From Nymphaea colorata (lineage: Eukaryota > Streptophyta > Magnoliopsida > Nymphaeales > Nymphaeaceae): a DNA stretch of 64,000 nucleotides. A model generated the notes under the pieces. That model ran no database searches. It worked only from the letters and a program-made list of their open reading frames with translations, and had not been told where the DNA came from. The position numbers were made by a program, and so were the translations under genes. Below, piece after piece: positions 24,600-35,600 of this stretch (the first letter of the stretch is position 1; each line of letters begins with the position of its first letter). The stretch is taken from assembly GCF_008831285.2 (NCBI RefSeq), contig NC_045147.1:9270334-9334333 (forward strand). The letters are read 5' to 3'.

Positions 24600-26057
24600 G
24601 ATAATAAAACATGGACTATCACTACCCTACCAAAAGGTGTCAAGCCGATCGGATGCAAATGGGTGTACAAAATCAAGTACAAATCCGATGGATCCATAGA
24701 ACGTTATAAGGCCAGGTTGGTTGCCAAGGGTTATTCACAACAAGAAGGGCTTGACTTCAATGAGACCTTTTCCCCAGTCGCAAAAATGGTAACGGTACGT
24801 ACACTATTCGCAATTGCTGCTAACCGAGATTGGATTATGTGTCAGATGGATGTCAACAATGCATTCCTACATGGTGATCTATATGAAGAAATATATATGC
24901 AAGTGCCTCAAGGATATGCTAAACAGGGGGAGCATCAGGTTTGCAAATTACATAAGTCCTTATATGGACTAAAACAGTCTCCTAGAAATTGGTTCCACAA
25001 ATTATCAATGGCCCTTGAAGAATTCGGGTTCACTCAATCAAAAGCTTATCACTCTTTGTTTACATATAAAAGAAAAACTATATTCCTTGTTGTGCTAGTA
25101 TATGTTGATGATTTACTTATTGCAGGGAACAAAGAAGATGTCATTGAAGAATTTAAGCAATTTCTATGTAAAAAATTCTTCATGAAAGACTTAGGCAAGC
25201 CGAAGTATTTTTTGGGAATTGAAATTGCTCGATCTAACCAAGGTATCTATTTATCGCAACAAAAATATGCATTGGATATTATACATGAGGCAGCGCTACT
25301 TGGAGCGAAACCAATGGAATTTCCAATGGAGCAGCACCACGGATTAGAAGTTGATCAAGGAAAGCTCATTAAAAATCCTACATATTATCGACGTTTAGTT
25401 GGAAGATTGATTTATCTTAGTATTACACTGCCTGACATACAATTTGTTGTCCATATGTTAAGTCGCTTCATGCAACAACCACGTCTCCCACATCTTCATG
25501 CAGCTCTCAGGGTCGTTCGTTATCTCAAGCTCAATCCAGGCCAAGGGATTATGATGAGCAAACACAACAACATGCAATTAAGTGCGTTTTGTGACTCTGA
25601 TTGGGCAGCATGTAAACAAACGCGACGTTCAGTCACTGGCTACTGTGTGTTCCTCGGTTCAATTCCTATTTCATGGAAGACTAAGAAACAACAAACAGTC
25701 TCTAGATCTTCTGCAGAAGCTGAATATAGGGCAATGGCGAACGTCGTATGTGAAGTAACTTGGTTAAGGAACTTGTTGGATGATTTTCAAGTAATTCATA
25801 CCTCTCCTGTTACAGTCTATTGTGATAATCAAGCAGCCTTACATATTGCGGCAAATCCAGTCTTTCATGAGCGTACAAAACATATTGAACTGGATTGCCA
25901 TGTTGTTCGCGAGAAACTCCTACAAGGCATGGTTCGGACATGTTATGTTAGAAGCAAAGACCAGCTTGCAGATTTATTTACTAAAACTCTAAGACGAGAA
26001 GCGTTTCAACATCTCATAAGCAAACTGGGCATCAAAAATCTTTACGCTCCAGTTTGA
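24600..26057 (+). pseudogene. copia reverse transcriptase and RNase H frame
   Basis: Same frame as the upstream protease-integrase section, separated from it only by the TAG at 24597. It opens with the conserved GCKWVYKIKYKSDG and RYKARLVAKGYSQ segment (first ATG 24663, 464 codons from there). It carries NAFLHGDL, the SLYGLKQSPRNW motif and the active site YVDD (25101-25112). RNase H follows with FCDSDWA, SRSSAEAEYRA, VYCDNQAA and HIELDCH. It stops at TGA 26055-26057, immediately before the purine tract. Length and domain order are normal for plant copia elements. The module looks intact but is not joined to Gag because of the upstream stops. Confidence 0.96.
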
Positions 26058-26064
26058 GGGGGAG
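26056..26064 (+). other. Polypurine tract
   Basis: GAGGGGGAG directly abuts the right LTR. It overlaps the stop codon of pol by two bases. It would prime plus-strand synthesis. Confidence 0.92.
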
Positions 26065-26384
26065 TGTCAAGAGCTGGACACATGGCAGACCGTTGGCATG
26101 AGACACCCACACATGCCGTTGTCAAGAGCTGGACCATGGCTGACCATTGGCATGAGAGACACGACATACATAGAAATGCCATACATAGAAATTTTGTAAT
26201 AAAAATCAATTCTTACCATTCTCAACCTAGACGTTAACAATCTAAACGTTAACATTAGAGACGTTGGGAATCATTGTATATATTCAGTCTTGCACTCTTT
26301 TGTAAAGTAATTCAAATTATTACAATCATTCAACGCCTTCCTCTATCGCCACTCTCCTTCTCTCACGGTGCTTGGCTTCTAACA
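26065..26384 (+). repeat. Right LTR of copia element
   Basis: 320 bp, identical to the left LTR except at 26146 (A for G) and 26335 (G for A). Followed by the target duplication GTCTA at 26385-26389. Confidence 0.97.
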
Positions 26385-26389
26385 GTCTA

Positions 26390-26905
26390 AAACCGCTCTT
26401 CCCAGCAGTTTAAAACCGAGAGAGAGAGAAGAGAGAAAAAGGTAAACGTGCTCATCTATTACCACTTCACCTGTAGAGAGCGACGATCATTGGTGAGGCT
26501 TTGAGAGGTTTTGTTTAGATGAGAAAAGGGGATTCTAGCAATGTTGTTAAGTTTAGATTAGAAGTCGTACCTGATGGACGAAGAGCGGCACCGCACCGGC
26601 TGAAACTGAAAGGGCTCAGGCGATGGGAGAGGTGATAACTGGTTGAGTTGTCGTCGTTGAGACAGCTGTCATGACCGGCTGAGCAGAGCTGCAGAAAAAC
26701 AGGGCTACTGAAAGACCGATTTCTATGAGTTGCTGCCATCGGACATCTACAAAAACATTGCCGGTGAGAGAGCTGCCGCCACCGGACTGTTCGTCGGAGG
26801 GAGTCGCAGACGGCGGCGTTAGTGTCTTCACCAGATAGTTGGAGGGAGGGGCGGGACCCTCCGTCTGGCCTCTGCACCGCTGGTGTGAAGCAGCGCGGCC
26901 TTGGG
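26390..26905. other. GC-rich block of unknown nature between copia and hAT-1
   Basis: GC-rich, with long open frames on the minus strand (up to 170 codons spanning into hAT-1). They show no recognisable domain and have low-complexity Ser/Thr/Pro composition, as expected from GC-rich DNA. On the minus strand, splice-like junctions (CAG/GTACGA near 26567 and CTACAG/GTGAAG near 26470) are present, so it could be the 5' untranslated part of a gene or of a retroposon. Function is unknown. Confidence 0.35.
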
Positions 26906-27183
26906 CAATGTTGTAAGAAGCGCTCACGCAAAATCGAAGCGTTTTTTTAGGAAAACTGCCTTGAGGCAGGGCTTTGTCATTTGGTAGCACGCTCAGTGCT
27001 TGAGGGGTACGCTCCAGGGACGAAGTTTGTTTAATTTTTTTAATTAAAAACATTAAAAAATAAATAAAACTGGTCAAGCGAGATTCACATGTAGCCCCAA
27101 GAATCACATGTGAAATTGAAGATTTCAACCATCACGCTGGAGCTACGGCAGGTGGAGCCATCGCCCAATGTCAGGATTTTCAT

Positions 27184-27310
27184 TGTCACCCAACATAGCA
27201 GCTATAAGTCTTTTTCTTTGAGTCTCTCTCTTTATGACTGTCACCGAACATAGCAGCTATAAGTCTTTTTCTTTGAGCTTCTTTCTCTCCATGACTGTCA
27301 CCGAACATAG
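27184..27310. repeat. Tandem repeat, unit about 56 bp
   Basis: TGTCACC(C/G)AACATAG recurs at about 27184, 27239 and 27297. The first two are followed by CAGCTATAAGTC and a TTTTTCTTTGAG stretch, giving about 2.3 copies in the hAT-1 leader. Confidence 0.8.
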
Positions 27311-28361
27311 GTGGCCACCTTTCTCTCTCTGTCTATGTTGTCCATGGCCGGTGCTGCCCATGTCCACCCTTTCATTCTCAGGCCATGACTGGCCACCCTC
27401 TTTCATGCTTTGTGTGCGTGGTTGTGATCGGTCCTGTGGCTTAGAGTGTCACCGTGGGGCTTACATTGCTATGACTTTTGTTACTTTGTGTGTATAGCTA
27501 GTGTTGTGGCTTACGTGTTGTGGCAATGTGGCTTATAAATAGAACTTATTTTCTTCATGTGTGTCATCCTTGCACTCATATTACACGTTCATGCTACATA
27601 TCATCTCAAAAAGACGTTTTAATTATTTTTATTTTACTATTGTCATCATTTGGAGTCTGGACGTGTACTCCATGGTTGGTGGTCCTCCTCTCATTGTTAC
27701 CAAGTGGTGTGTTAGTTTATTATATGTTTTGAAATTTGTATTCTTACCTTATGACTTGGCATTTAATGTACCTTTACTTTATTATATTTTCTTTCAATTT
27801 TTTTTACTGGTCTTAATTCATCCTTTTTTTTTGTGCTTCAACAACTATGTTCAATCATTTACCAAATCAATTCAAGAGTATTTATTACATTTTGTTTTAT
27901 ATAAATAAATAAAGAAACAAGAAAAATTTACATTACTACAATTACATTTTTTATTATATATTTTTTTGTCGATGTTTTTTTCTTTTCTGTTTGGGTTATA
28001 TTTTTTTTCTTTTTCTTTATTTCTATATTAAACATGTTCTCATTTTGGAAGAGTTGTCCGTCTTCTTCTCTTTTGTTTAGTATAGTTATCATATTAAAGA
28101 ACATGGCAATGGCAATTGATGCATTGTGGTAGACAATCTGTCTATATTCTTATGTGTTTTTAATAGTTGTTTTGCGTTAAGTTTGTAATATGTTGTTATT
28201 TTTTAATAATTCAAATTTGTCGTATGGTCTTAATATGTGTTACATTATGTGTTGTTAATATTTGGGTATGCTTAGCCATTTGAGCTTTTGCATAATATAA
28301 TTAAACTCATTGGATGTTTATTGAATTGTATTTGTAGTACATTGTTTAGGTTTGAGAAAAA

Positions 28362-30739
28362 ATGCCACAGTCAGATCCGGCATGGGAACATTGTATTGAA
28401 GAAGATCCTGATGGCAAAGGAAAAAAGGGAAACTTGATGTGCAATTATTGTAAGGAAACTTATAAAGGTGGTGTTTGCAAAATGAAACAGCACTTGGCTA
28501 GAACAAAAAAAGATGCTAAAGCATGTGACAAAGTACCACAAAGTGTTATAGCGATTATTGTAAGGAAACTTATAAAGGTGGTGTTTGCAAAATGAAACAG
28601 CACTTAGCTAGAACAAAAAAAGATGCTAAATCATGTGACAAAGCACCACAAAGTGTTATAATTTTTTAATAATTATTTGTAGGTACAAAAAAGTGAAATA
28701 CAAAAAAAAAAACAATCTTGAATTGCGTAGAGATGAATGTTTGGATGAAGGAACAATTAGTGGTGGCCTTACATCTACCAATGTTCATAAATTTGGAATT
28801 TCATGAGGTCCAATGGATCAATTTATAACTTCAAATATGTGACAACCAACAATCAACAATGCCTTCAAGAAAGAGGAAAGAAAGCAAGTATATTATGTCA
28901 TACGTCAATTCTTTTTTGTGAATATTTTATTATTTAACTTATGTAACAGCCTATATTTTGAGAGAATGATTGAAGTTATGGGAAATTATGGTCGATGATT
29001 AAAGTCACTGACCTACAATAGTATACGGGCTTTGATCCTAAAAGAAGAAGTTGACAAAGTGCAAATGAAAGTAGAGGACTACAATAAGACATGGTTGAAG
29101 ACTGGTTGTACCATAATGGCAGATGGTTATGCTGATAGTAAAAGTAGAAATTTGATTAAATTTCTTGTAAATAATCCTTTAGGCATAGTTTTTTTAAAAT
29201 CTTATGATATTAGTAGTGTAAAAAAGACAGCAGATAATTTGGTAAAACTATTGTTCATAGAGATACTTAAAGAAGTTGGAGAGAAAAACGTAGTGCATGT
29301 AGTTACTGATAATACTGATAACTTGAAAGTTGCAGGTATGAAGTTAAAAGAAATTGATGGCTTTCAGCATACTTTTTGGACACCATGTGGAGCTCATTTC
29401 CTATATTTAATTCTTGAAGTCATTGCTATGATAAGTTTGCATAAGAAAATTATTGAAAAAGTGAAAGTTGTAAATAAATTTATATATGGACATACATGGG
29501 TATTAAATTTGATGAGAAAATATACAAATGGTAAAAAACTTCTATGACCTACTATTACACATTTTGCTATTTCGTATCTTACTTTGTAGAGTATTCGTAT
29601 AAACAAAATAGTATTGAAGAACATGTTTCTGTCTTCAAAATTTCAAGGCAGTGATTATTATACTAAAAATATCAAAGGTAAAGAGCTAATGTGAATTGTT
29701 ATTCAAGATGAAAGTTTTTGGAAGACAATATCATATATTATTAAAATTACATTACCTTTAGTGAAGAAATTGGGATTTGTTGATTCAGATGAAAAGCTGG
29801 GATTTTTGTATAATAATATGAAAAGGGAAAAAGAAGAAATAGCATACCATGTAGATAATGATCGGAAAAGGTACATAAAAATTTGGCAAATTGATAATAT
29901 ATGGGATAATCAAATGCAACATCGTTTACATGTTGCAAGGTATCATTTGAACTCACATTTTCATTATAACGATGATGTCATCAAAGATAGAAAAATAAAG
30001 GCTGGGCTAATGAAATGCTTAGAAACTATGGTGCCTACTGTATAAGAAATATGTGATATTTTAGTTCAACTTGGTTCATATGAGAATGAAGTTGGTGAGT
30101 TCGGCAGATCATTAGCAATTAAAACAAAAAAAGAAAAAACATCTTAGTACAATGTTTTTTATTCTTTTGATTTATATTATGAACTTATGAGTGGATCAAA
30201 TGAAGTTCTCTAAACTACTTTTCTTTTTTATTTTTGTTAGTTGCTTGGTGGAATACGTGTGGTGAAGATGCAAAAGAATGAACTATGAGATTCTCAATCT
30301 TACATGCAGTGCATCAGGTTGTGAGCATAATTGGAATTCATTCTCTTTGGTAAACAAATGAAACTTTCAAATCATTTATTGTGCTATCATTCAAATGTTT
30401 CTTTTATAATTGTTAAATGTTTACTTATGCAATTACATGATAGGTACATACAAAAAGAAGAAGTCGCCTTGAGCAAAAAAACTTAATTCTTTGGTTTTGA
30501 TCATATATAATATGAAGCTAAATGAAAGAGAAATGAGAAAGAAAAGTACTCAAGATCCATTATGTGTTGATACTATTGATTCAGATGATGAATTGGTTGT
30601 TAAACATGAACATTCTGTTTTACCACTTTCATTAGATGATTCTTGGTTGCACTGGTCATTTGAGATTAAAGACATTAATATCCACCCTTTCGAAGATATA
30701 TCAAGGTCTATAAAAAAATGTGAAAGTGTTTCATCTTAA
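28362..30739 (+). pseudogene. hAT transposase pseudogene (BED, DUF659, dimerisation domain)
   Basis: The ATG at 28362 opens with DPAWEHCIEEDPDGKGKK and a BED-type zinc finger (CNYC ... H). A 110-bp tandem duplication then breaks the frame. From about 28790 (GPMDQFIT) the plant hAT pattern resumes and is clear at 29032-29547: WLKTGCTIMADGYADSKSR, VFLKSYDISS, HVVTDNTDN and FWTPCGAHF are hallmarks of DUF659 and the RNase-H-like core, although D-G-W-T-D of the family is here D-G-Y-A-D. Further pieces at 29761-30045, the dimerisation motif (WWNTCG near 30243, then SGCEHNWNSFS in another frame near 30310) and TKRRSRLEQ/LDDSWL to 30739 complete the protein in order. Many stops and frame changes show a dead gene. 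Some gaps, for example TTTGTAG/GTAC near 28681, may be introns. Confidence 0.88.
28441..28660 (+). repeat. 110-bp tandem duplication in the BED exon
   Basis: Bases 28441-28550 and 28551-28660 are the same 110 bp with four differences. The unit covers the zinc-finger half of the BED domain through ACDKVPQSV. Because 110 is not a multiple of three, the second copy is out of frame. Confidence 0.95.
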
Positions 30740-31559
30740 AAAAAAAAGTGTTGACAAAGGTAATGCTATATGTTTGTAATTTTTGAAATAAAGGTAAAGA
30801 ACATTGTCTGTTTTTTTTTAGTAATTGTTATATTTTGTTATGTATTATTGTTTTTATATCAAGGTAAATGAATAATAAAAGATTTAAAACATGAGAGTTT
30901 TGATGATGAAGCAATTGAAGAGAAAGATGAACCTATTCAATATATGGATGGTTCAAATGAAGATGGACTGTCATCCATTAAAAAAGATGACAATGATGAA
31001 GATACAATTGACCAATTGCCTATAAAAGTCATTTGAACTTTGTTAAATATCACTTGATAATTTCACAAATTAGTTACTTTTTATAATTTTTTTGTACATA
31101 TACATATTTCAATATGCTTATATTATTGATCACTAATACTTGTTATTTACTTATTTTCTTAATTGATATTATCATCTGAATCTTGGTTTTCTTAGTTTTA
31201 GTTATTCGTTTTTCAATGATAGCTTTATACATTTAACTATTTAGGACAGGTCGTTCTATGCGCCAATTATGTAAGCACTCTTTGTACTATATATGTTATG
31301 ACATTGTATTTGTTTGGACTACAAATTATTGTAGTTTGCATATGTTGTGTATTGTTCTTTATTGATATGCTTAGTATTGTAGTCATTTTTTTCAGTTTTG
31401 TTGTTATTTTTATAAATATTATATAATTCACAAATTTATCCATGAAGCTTACGCCTCAATTAACGACTCACCTTGCCTCGCCTCTCCTTATTGCCTTTTA
31501 CAACATTGTTGTCACGTTTTGATCAATCCTAACTCTTTAAAACGTTGACTTTAAAACCA

Positions 31560-31751
31560 AATTAATGTTTTAAACATTAATTCAAAAAGGGATTAAAGAT
31601 AAGGCCAGATGTGTGGGCATTAGGCACTTCATGTGCATTCGACTGATGCGCATGGCATGCTCCTCACACCAACTTTTTGATCCGTTTGAAGGTCTGATGC
31701 TTGCCGAGGCATGCATATCACGCCTCAATGCACATGCATTTAACAACATTG
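31560..31751. mobile_element. MITE with AACAACATTG end, copy 2 (decayed)
   Basis: Shares order and wording with the MITE at 20268-20488: ACATTAATTCAAA, then TGTGCATT(G/C)GACTGATG, GTTTGAAGGTC, CGAGGCATGCA, and the right end TGCATTTAACAACATTG (to 31751). The left end is eroded. It lies just outside the right end of hAT-1. Confidence 0.6.
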
Positions 31752-32385
31752 ATTTCATGTTTAACCAGAAACTTTGAAACAGTTGTAAGAAATTACCATA
31801 ATAATTTGAAATATCAATCTAAGCAGAAGATGTGGTTGAAAAGTAAAGAATATATACATGGTGTTTACTTATAGTATAAATTATAAAAGCATCACAAGCT
31901 TCGATTGTGCAGGATGAGGAGTAAGTGACATGGGTACTTAATTAGGTAAGGTCCCTATACGTAGGTTGGGGCGACAAGGCAAAACGTGTAGGATCACATC
32001 TGCGTATTTTTTTGAGTGAAACTAATCCAAACACCTTAAGCACCTTATGTTTATGGGATTTAGTTTTTTTTTTTTTTACTCAGAGTTTGTTGTGTTTTGG
32101 CAAGTTATTGGTCATTAACATGTACTATTTTTATTTATATTACTTATTTACATTAAATATTACTTTAATTTTGACTTTTTGTGGGATTTTGCATACACAT
32201 CAATGGCGGAGGTATATATGGACTTGTGTATGCAAAACATAAATTTGAATATGTCTATATTAATACATCATAATTATTTATATGTGGACTGCCCCTTAAA
32301 AAGATTTTGGCGAATAAATGACGCCTCTCAACCAACATGCATATACACACGCGGAGGAGACGTTATATATATATTTATATATGTA
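31752..32385. other. Non-coding spacer
   Basis: AT-rich, with a poly-T run at 32066-32078 and a short TA-rich stretch near 32363-32380 that precedes element C. No gene seen. Confidence 0.5.
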
Positions 32386-32686
32386 CATACACCATCCATT
32401 CCCCTCACTCCTCCCGCTCGCCCACCTCCCATACCCTCAGCGCTCCCGCCTGAAGGACAGCCCTCAACGACCTTCCTGCCTTAAGAACAGCCCTCAACGA
32501 TGGCTCCGACCAGCCCTCCTACTCGAAGAGCTGCCCTCAACGACAGCCTCAACCAGCCCTCCCAACTACTCACCTCCTGCCTCCTTAGTGACGTCTACCA
32601 AGCTAGACAGGCGACCAGCTCTGACCTGCCTTCCCGCCTGCTCACCTCCCGCTTGAAGGTATGCTACCCCTTCATTTTCTCTCTCG

Positions 32687-32691
32687 CTCTC
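32687..32691 (+). repeat. Target-site duplication CTCTC of element A
   Basis: CTCTC directly before the TGGTAGGG start of element A is repeated directly after its TATCA end at 36588-36592. In the empty site of copy 2 of element C only one such C/T stretch is present. Confidence 0.75.
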
Positions 32692-35600
32692 TGGTAGGGT
32701 CGGTCTAAAAGCAACCGAACCTACTCCCAAGATCTATGGAGGGAGGCGCACCACTCGAAGTGAGGTTAAGATTTACAATTTCAAATCCCTGCCGGACAGT
32801 CCCCCGACTTAATATTCCCTTGGGTCAAGATGAACAAGTGAGGTTAAACCCGCCCAAGTCTTAACCTACTACAGAAATCTAAAAAGATGTGAGGCTTATT
32901 ACAAACATAAGTGATACAAGAAATCACTCCTCACTCACTCAAACCATTTATTCAAGCAAACCATCCTTTCAAACCATGCCTAGGCGAAACAAACCATGCT
33001 CCAAACCCTTAGGTAGGCCAAGTAACCCCGAGTTGTGTCCTAGGCCAAGAGGGCTTTGGAGGAACTCAGCTGGTTACACGCTAATGTGGCTGGTGTGCAA
33101 GCAATAACACCCTTAGCCCGTGTCTATAGGATGACACGAATCTCACCTCTCGGGGCCACGCCCGAGGACTCCACTTGCTATCACCAAGGATGAAAACCGC
33201 AGCCTTAGCTGCCCCCTTGGTATTCACGATCCGCCATGAATGTCCAGCTCCTTGCTTCCGTACACCTTGCTAAGTCAGTCAAGTGACAAAGAATCACTAT
33301 TCGATCAAGTATAACAAGCAAGAGTGTTAAGGTAGATGCATTCACCAAAACCCTAATCGACCCCAAGTTGCAAGAGAGAGTTGGGGGAAGCAATCGCCAA
33401 TATCGCTTGGCAGACGCGGTTCCTTCAATGTAGGTCCGGTGGTAAGTTTGGCTGGTTCGAGCCTTCTAGGTCCAAGCAGTAGGTGGGTCCACCTTCTGAG
33501 TTCTCCTCCTTCCAATTTGGACTCCTCCCAAAGATGGTGCAGGGATCACCTCCAATGATTGTGGTAGAATCTTCCAAGATCGGACTGATGATCGAGGACT
33601 TGCCCAAATGATGTTGATTGCTCGTTACAAGGGATCCCTTCCTATTTTGGTGCACGAGATCCTTCCTTCCAATCTTGGTGCGAGCTCAGATTCCTTCAAT
33701 CTCCACGTGGAAGATCTCTCTTGATTGTTGGTGATTCATCTCCCGAGATTAGGCGAGATTCTTACCTTTAGTGGATTGCGTCTAGGTATAATGCACCTAA
33801 TCTTCCGAGATAATCTCCTTCCTATTTCATTGGAGGGAAATTAGGAAGGGTATCTCGCCAAAGTGGGGATGAGCTGGCCTCACCCCACGTGTCTTCGCCT
33901 CCAGCTGCCCCGTCACCTCTTCTCTTATTGATGGAGTCCAGATACGATGTATCTGGAAGCGTAGAAGATTTCCCTTCTAAGATTGTCGCTAAAGATCAGG
34001 AAGGTAGGACGCGCCAAAAGCTTCCTTTTTGGGAACGATTGGACACTTGTCACGCCTCCCTTGTGCCTTGCGGCGCCTTCCACAAATGTCACCCTAACTG
34101 GTGGCTCCTTCCTCCCTGCGTTGACACCTGGCCTCTCAAGATCAACTGCGGATCTCACTTGCCCAAAAATGTAGCCAAAGGATTTGGAAAGGAGACGTCG
34201 CCCAAATGCTACCTTTTTGGCACACTTATGCGTTAGGGCGGCCTTTTCATCTCCAGACGAATTTACCCATGCTAAACAAGAATTAATTCAAGTAAAATCA
34301 AGATATAGCAAGGGCAGACTTGGAACTGAGTACCCAGTGGTCGGTTCAGGCCGGAAGTTACCGGATCTGACCGGAAAGATGACCGGAATTCTGATTTACT
34401 CCATGAAATCTGGCAAACAGTCTTACAGGCGCCCAGAACTTGCAGTCGCTGATTCAATGGCCAATGAAGTCCAAATACGTTGATTTTTGGATATGTTGTA
34501 GAACTTTTAATTACAAATCCAACGATATATGGCTCGCCTGAAAACTCTACCGGAATCGCCGGAAACAGCCTCTTCAAATGGCGGTTCTGCGGCGGACTGC
34601 GCCTGAGCGGCGGCGGCAGAAACAGCGAACTTCTGCGGCAGATTTGCCTGGCACGCCCTGGTCCGATCACGCTGAAATTTAAGTATGTTGTAGTTGAGGC
34701 GAGATCTTTCCAACAAGTTATCAATTGCTGTAAAACTCCCAGTGGATCTCCAGATATAGCTATTTTATCAGGGATGATTTCTGGCGCTCCCTTCAAAAAT
34801 CCGAGAATCGCCTTCTCCGACACCGTCGTCCTTCTCCTAAGATTTGAGTGTCTTACCGATCTCTATTGACCGCTAAATCTGTATGTTGTAGAGGACGTCG
34901 AGATCTTTCCAACGGTATATTGTACGCCCTCTAACTCACAACGGATAGTGAGATATGGTCCTGTGATCAGAAGCTTCTGCTGTTGCCTCCTTCAGAAAAC
35001 CGAGAGGCTCCGCCTTTGCGCGTTTCCTCTTTTGGATTCCGCGACTTGCCTTCTTTTCTTCTCTTCTCCTCCTTCCTCGTCCCACAACCTTTCCTCAATA
35101 GATCATATCTTCAAATGGGGGATGTAGAAAGCCTTATCTAGCCAGGATTTACTAGAGAAGAATCAGAATTTAGGCTGCTTGTCTAGGGACCAGCTGGATG
35201 ATTCCTTTCCTTCTCGTGATGCCTCCAAGACTAAATCTTCCTCTCCACTCGATGCCGCTGGTCCCAATCCAGTTAGACGAGATGTTACTCTCGAATGCAA
35301 GATTTGAACCTTTGTTGATGTCGTGGGTAGGGCGAAACCGAGAACTCCTCCACTAAGTACTTAGGAAGGTGGAATACTTAGCTTTAGGATGAAGGTCTCG
35401 CCGGATGTCGTTGATGAAGAACCGGCGGGCAGAACCACGGCACGTCGTCTTCTTCACCTCCCTCTGGAGCAGCTGCCTCAAGATCCCTTCGTGATCAAGG
35501 AAAATACACAGCCGACCACCCAAGGACTCCTTGGTTCGGGTTCGATGTTCATCTTCTTCTTTAATGGCTACCGGCAGCCATTAATGGATGGAAGACCTCC

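Larger units (their letters stand above)
21338..26384 (+). mobile_element. Ty1/copia LTR retrotransposon, structurally complete
   Basis: A 5047-bp element bounded by 320-bp LTRs (TG...CA), a 5-bp target duplication GTCTA, an initiator-Met primer site directly after the left LTR and a purine tract directly before the right LTR. Inside, one frame codes Gag, zinc knuckle, protease, integrase, reverse transcriptase and RNase H. Integrase before reverse transcriptase defines Ty1/copia. The LTRs differ at only two positions (21419/26146 and 21608/26335), both G/A changes at CG or CA sites, so the insertion is recent. Two in-frame stops and two compensating indels in the gag region make this copy non-autonomous. 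It could still be moved by proteins of an intact relative. Confidence 0.98.
26906..31508 (+). mobile_element. hAT-family DNA transposon, decayed (hAT-1)
   Basis: The left end CAATGTTGTAAGAAGCGC (26906) and the right end GCCTTTTACAACATTG (to 31508) are inverted repeats matching over the first eleven bases. Both have GC-rich sub-terminal words of the GAGGCG type, common near the ends of this plant hAT group. The interior codes a hAT transposase remnant in the same direction (28362-30739). The 8-bp flanks (GCCTTGGG and TTGTCACG) do not match, so either the target duplication has decayed or one border was replaced. The long T-rich leader (27740-28360) is non-coding. Confidence 0.65.

Noticed and set aside
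26515-27128. Minus-strand frames of 138 and 170 codons
   Set aside because: Overlapping frames in GC-rich DNA that span the border into hAT-1. No domain, biased composition.
33440-33475. tRNA-like GGTTCGAGCC box
   Set aside because: No acceptor stem, D-arm or anticodon arm can be placed around it.
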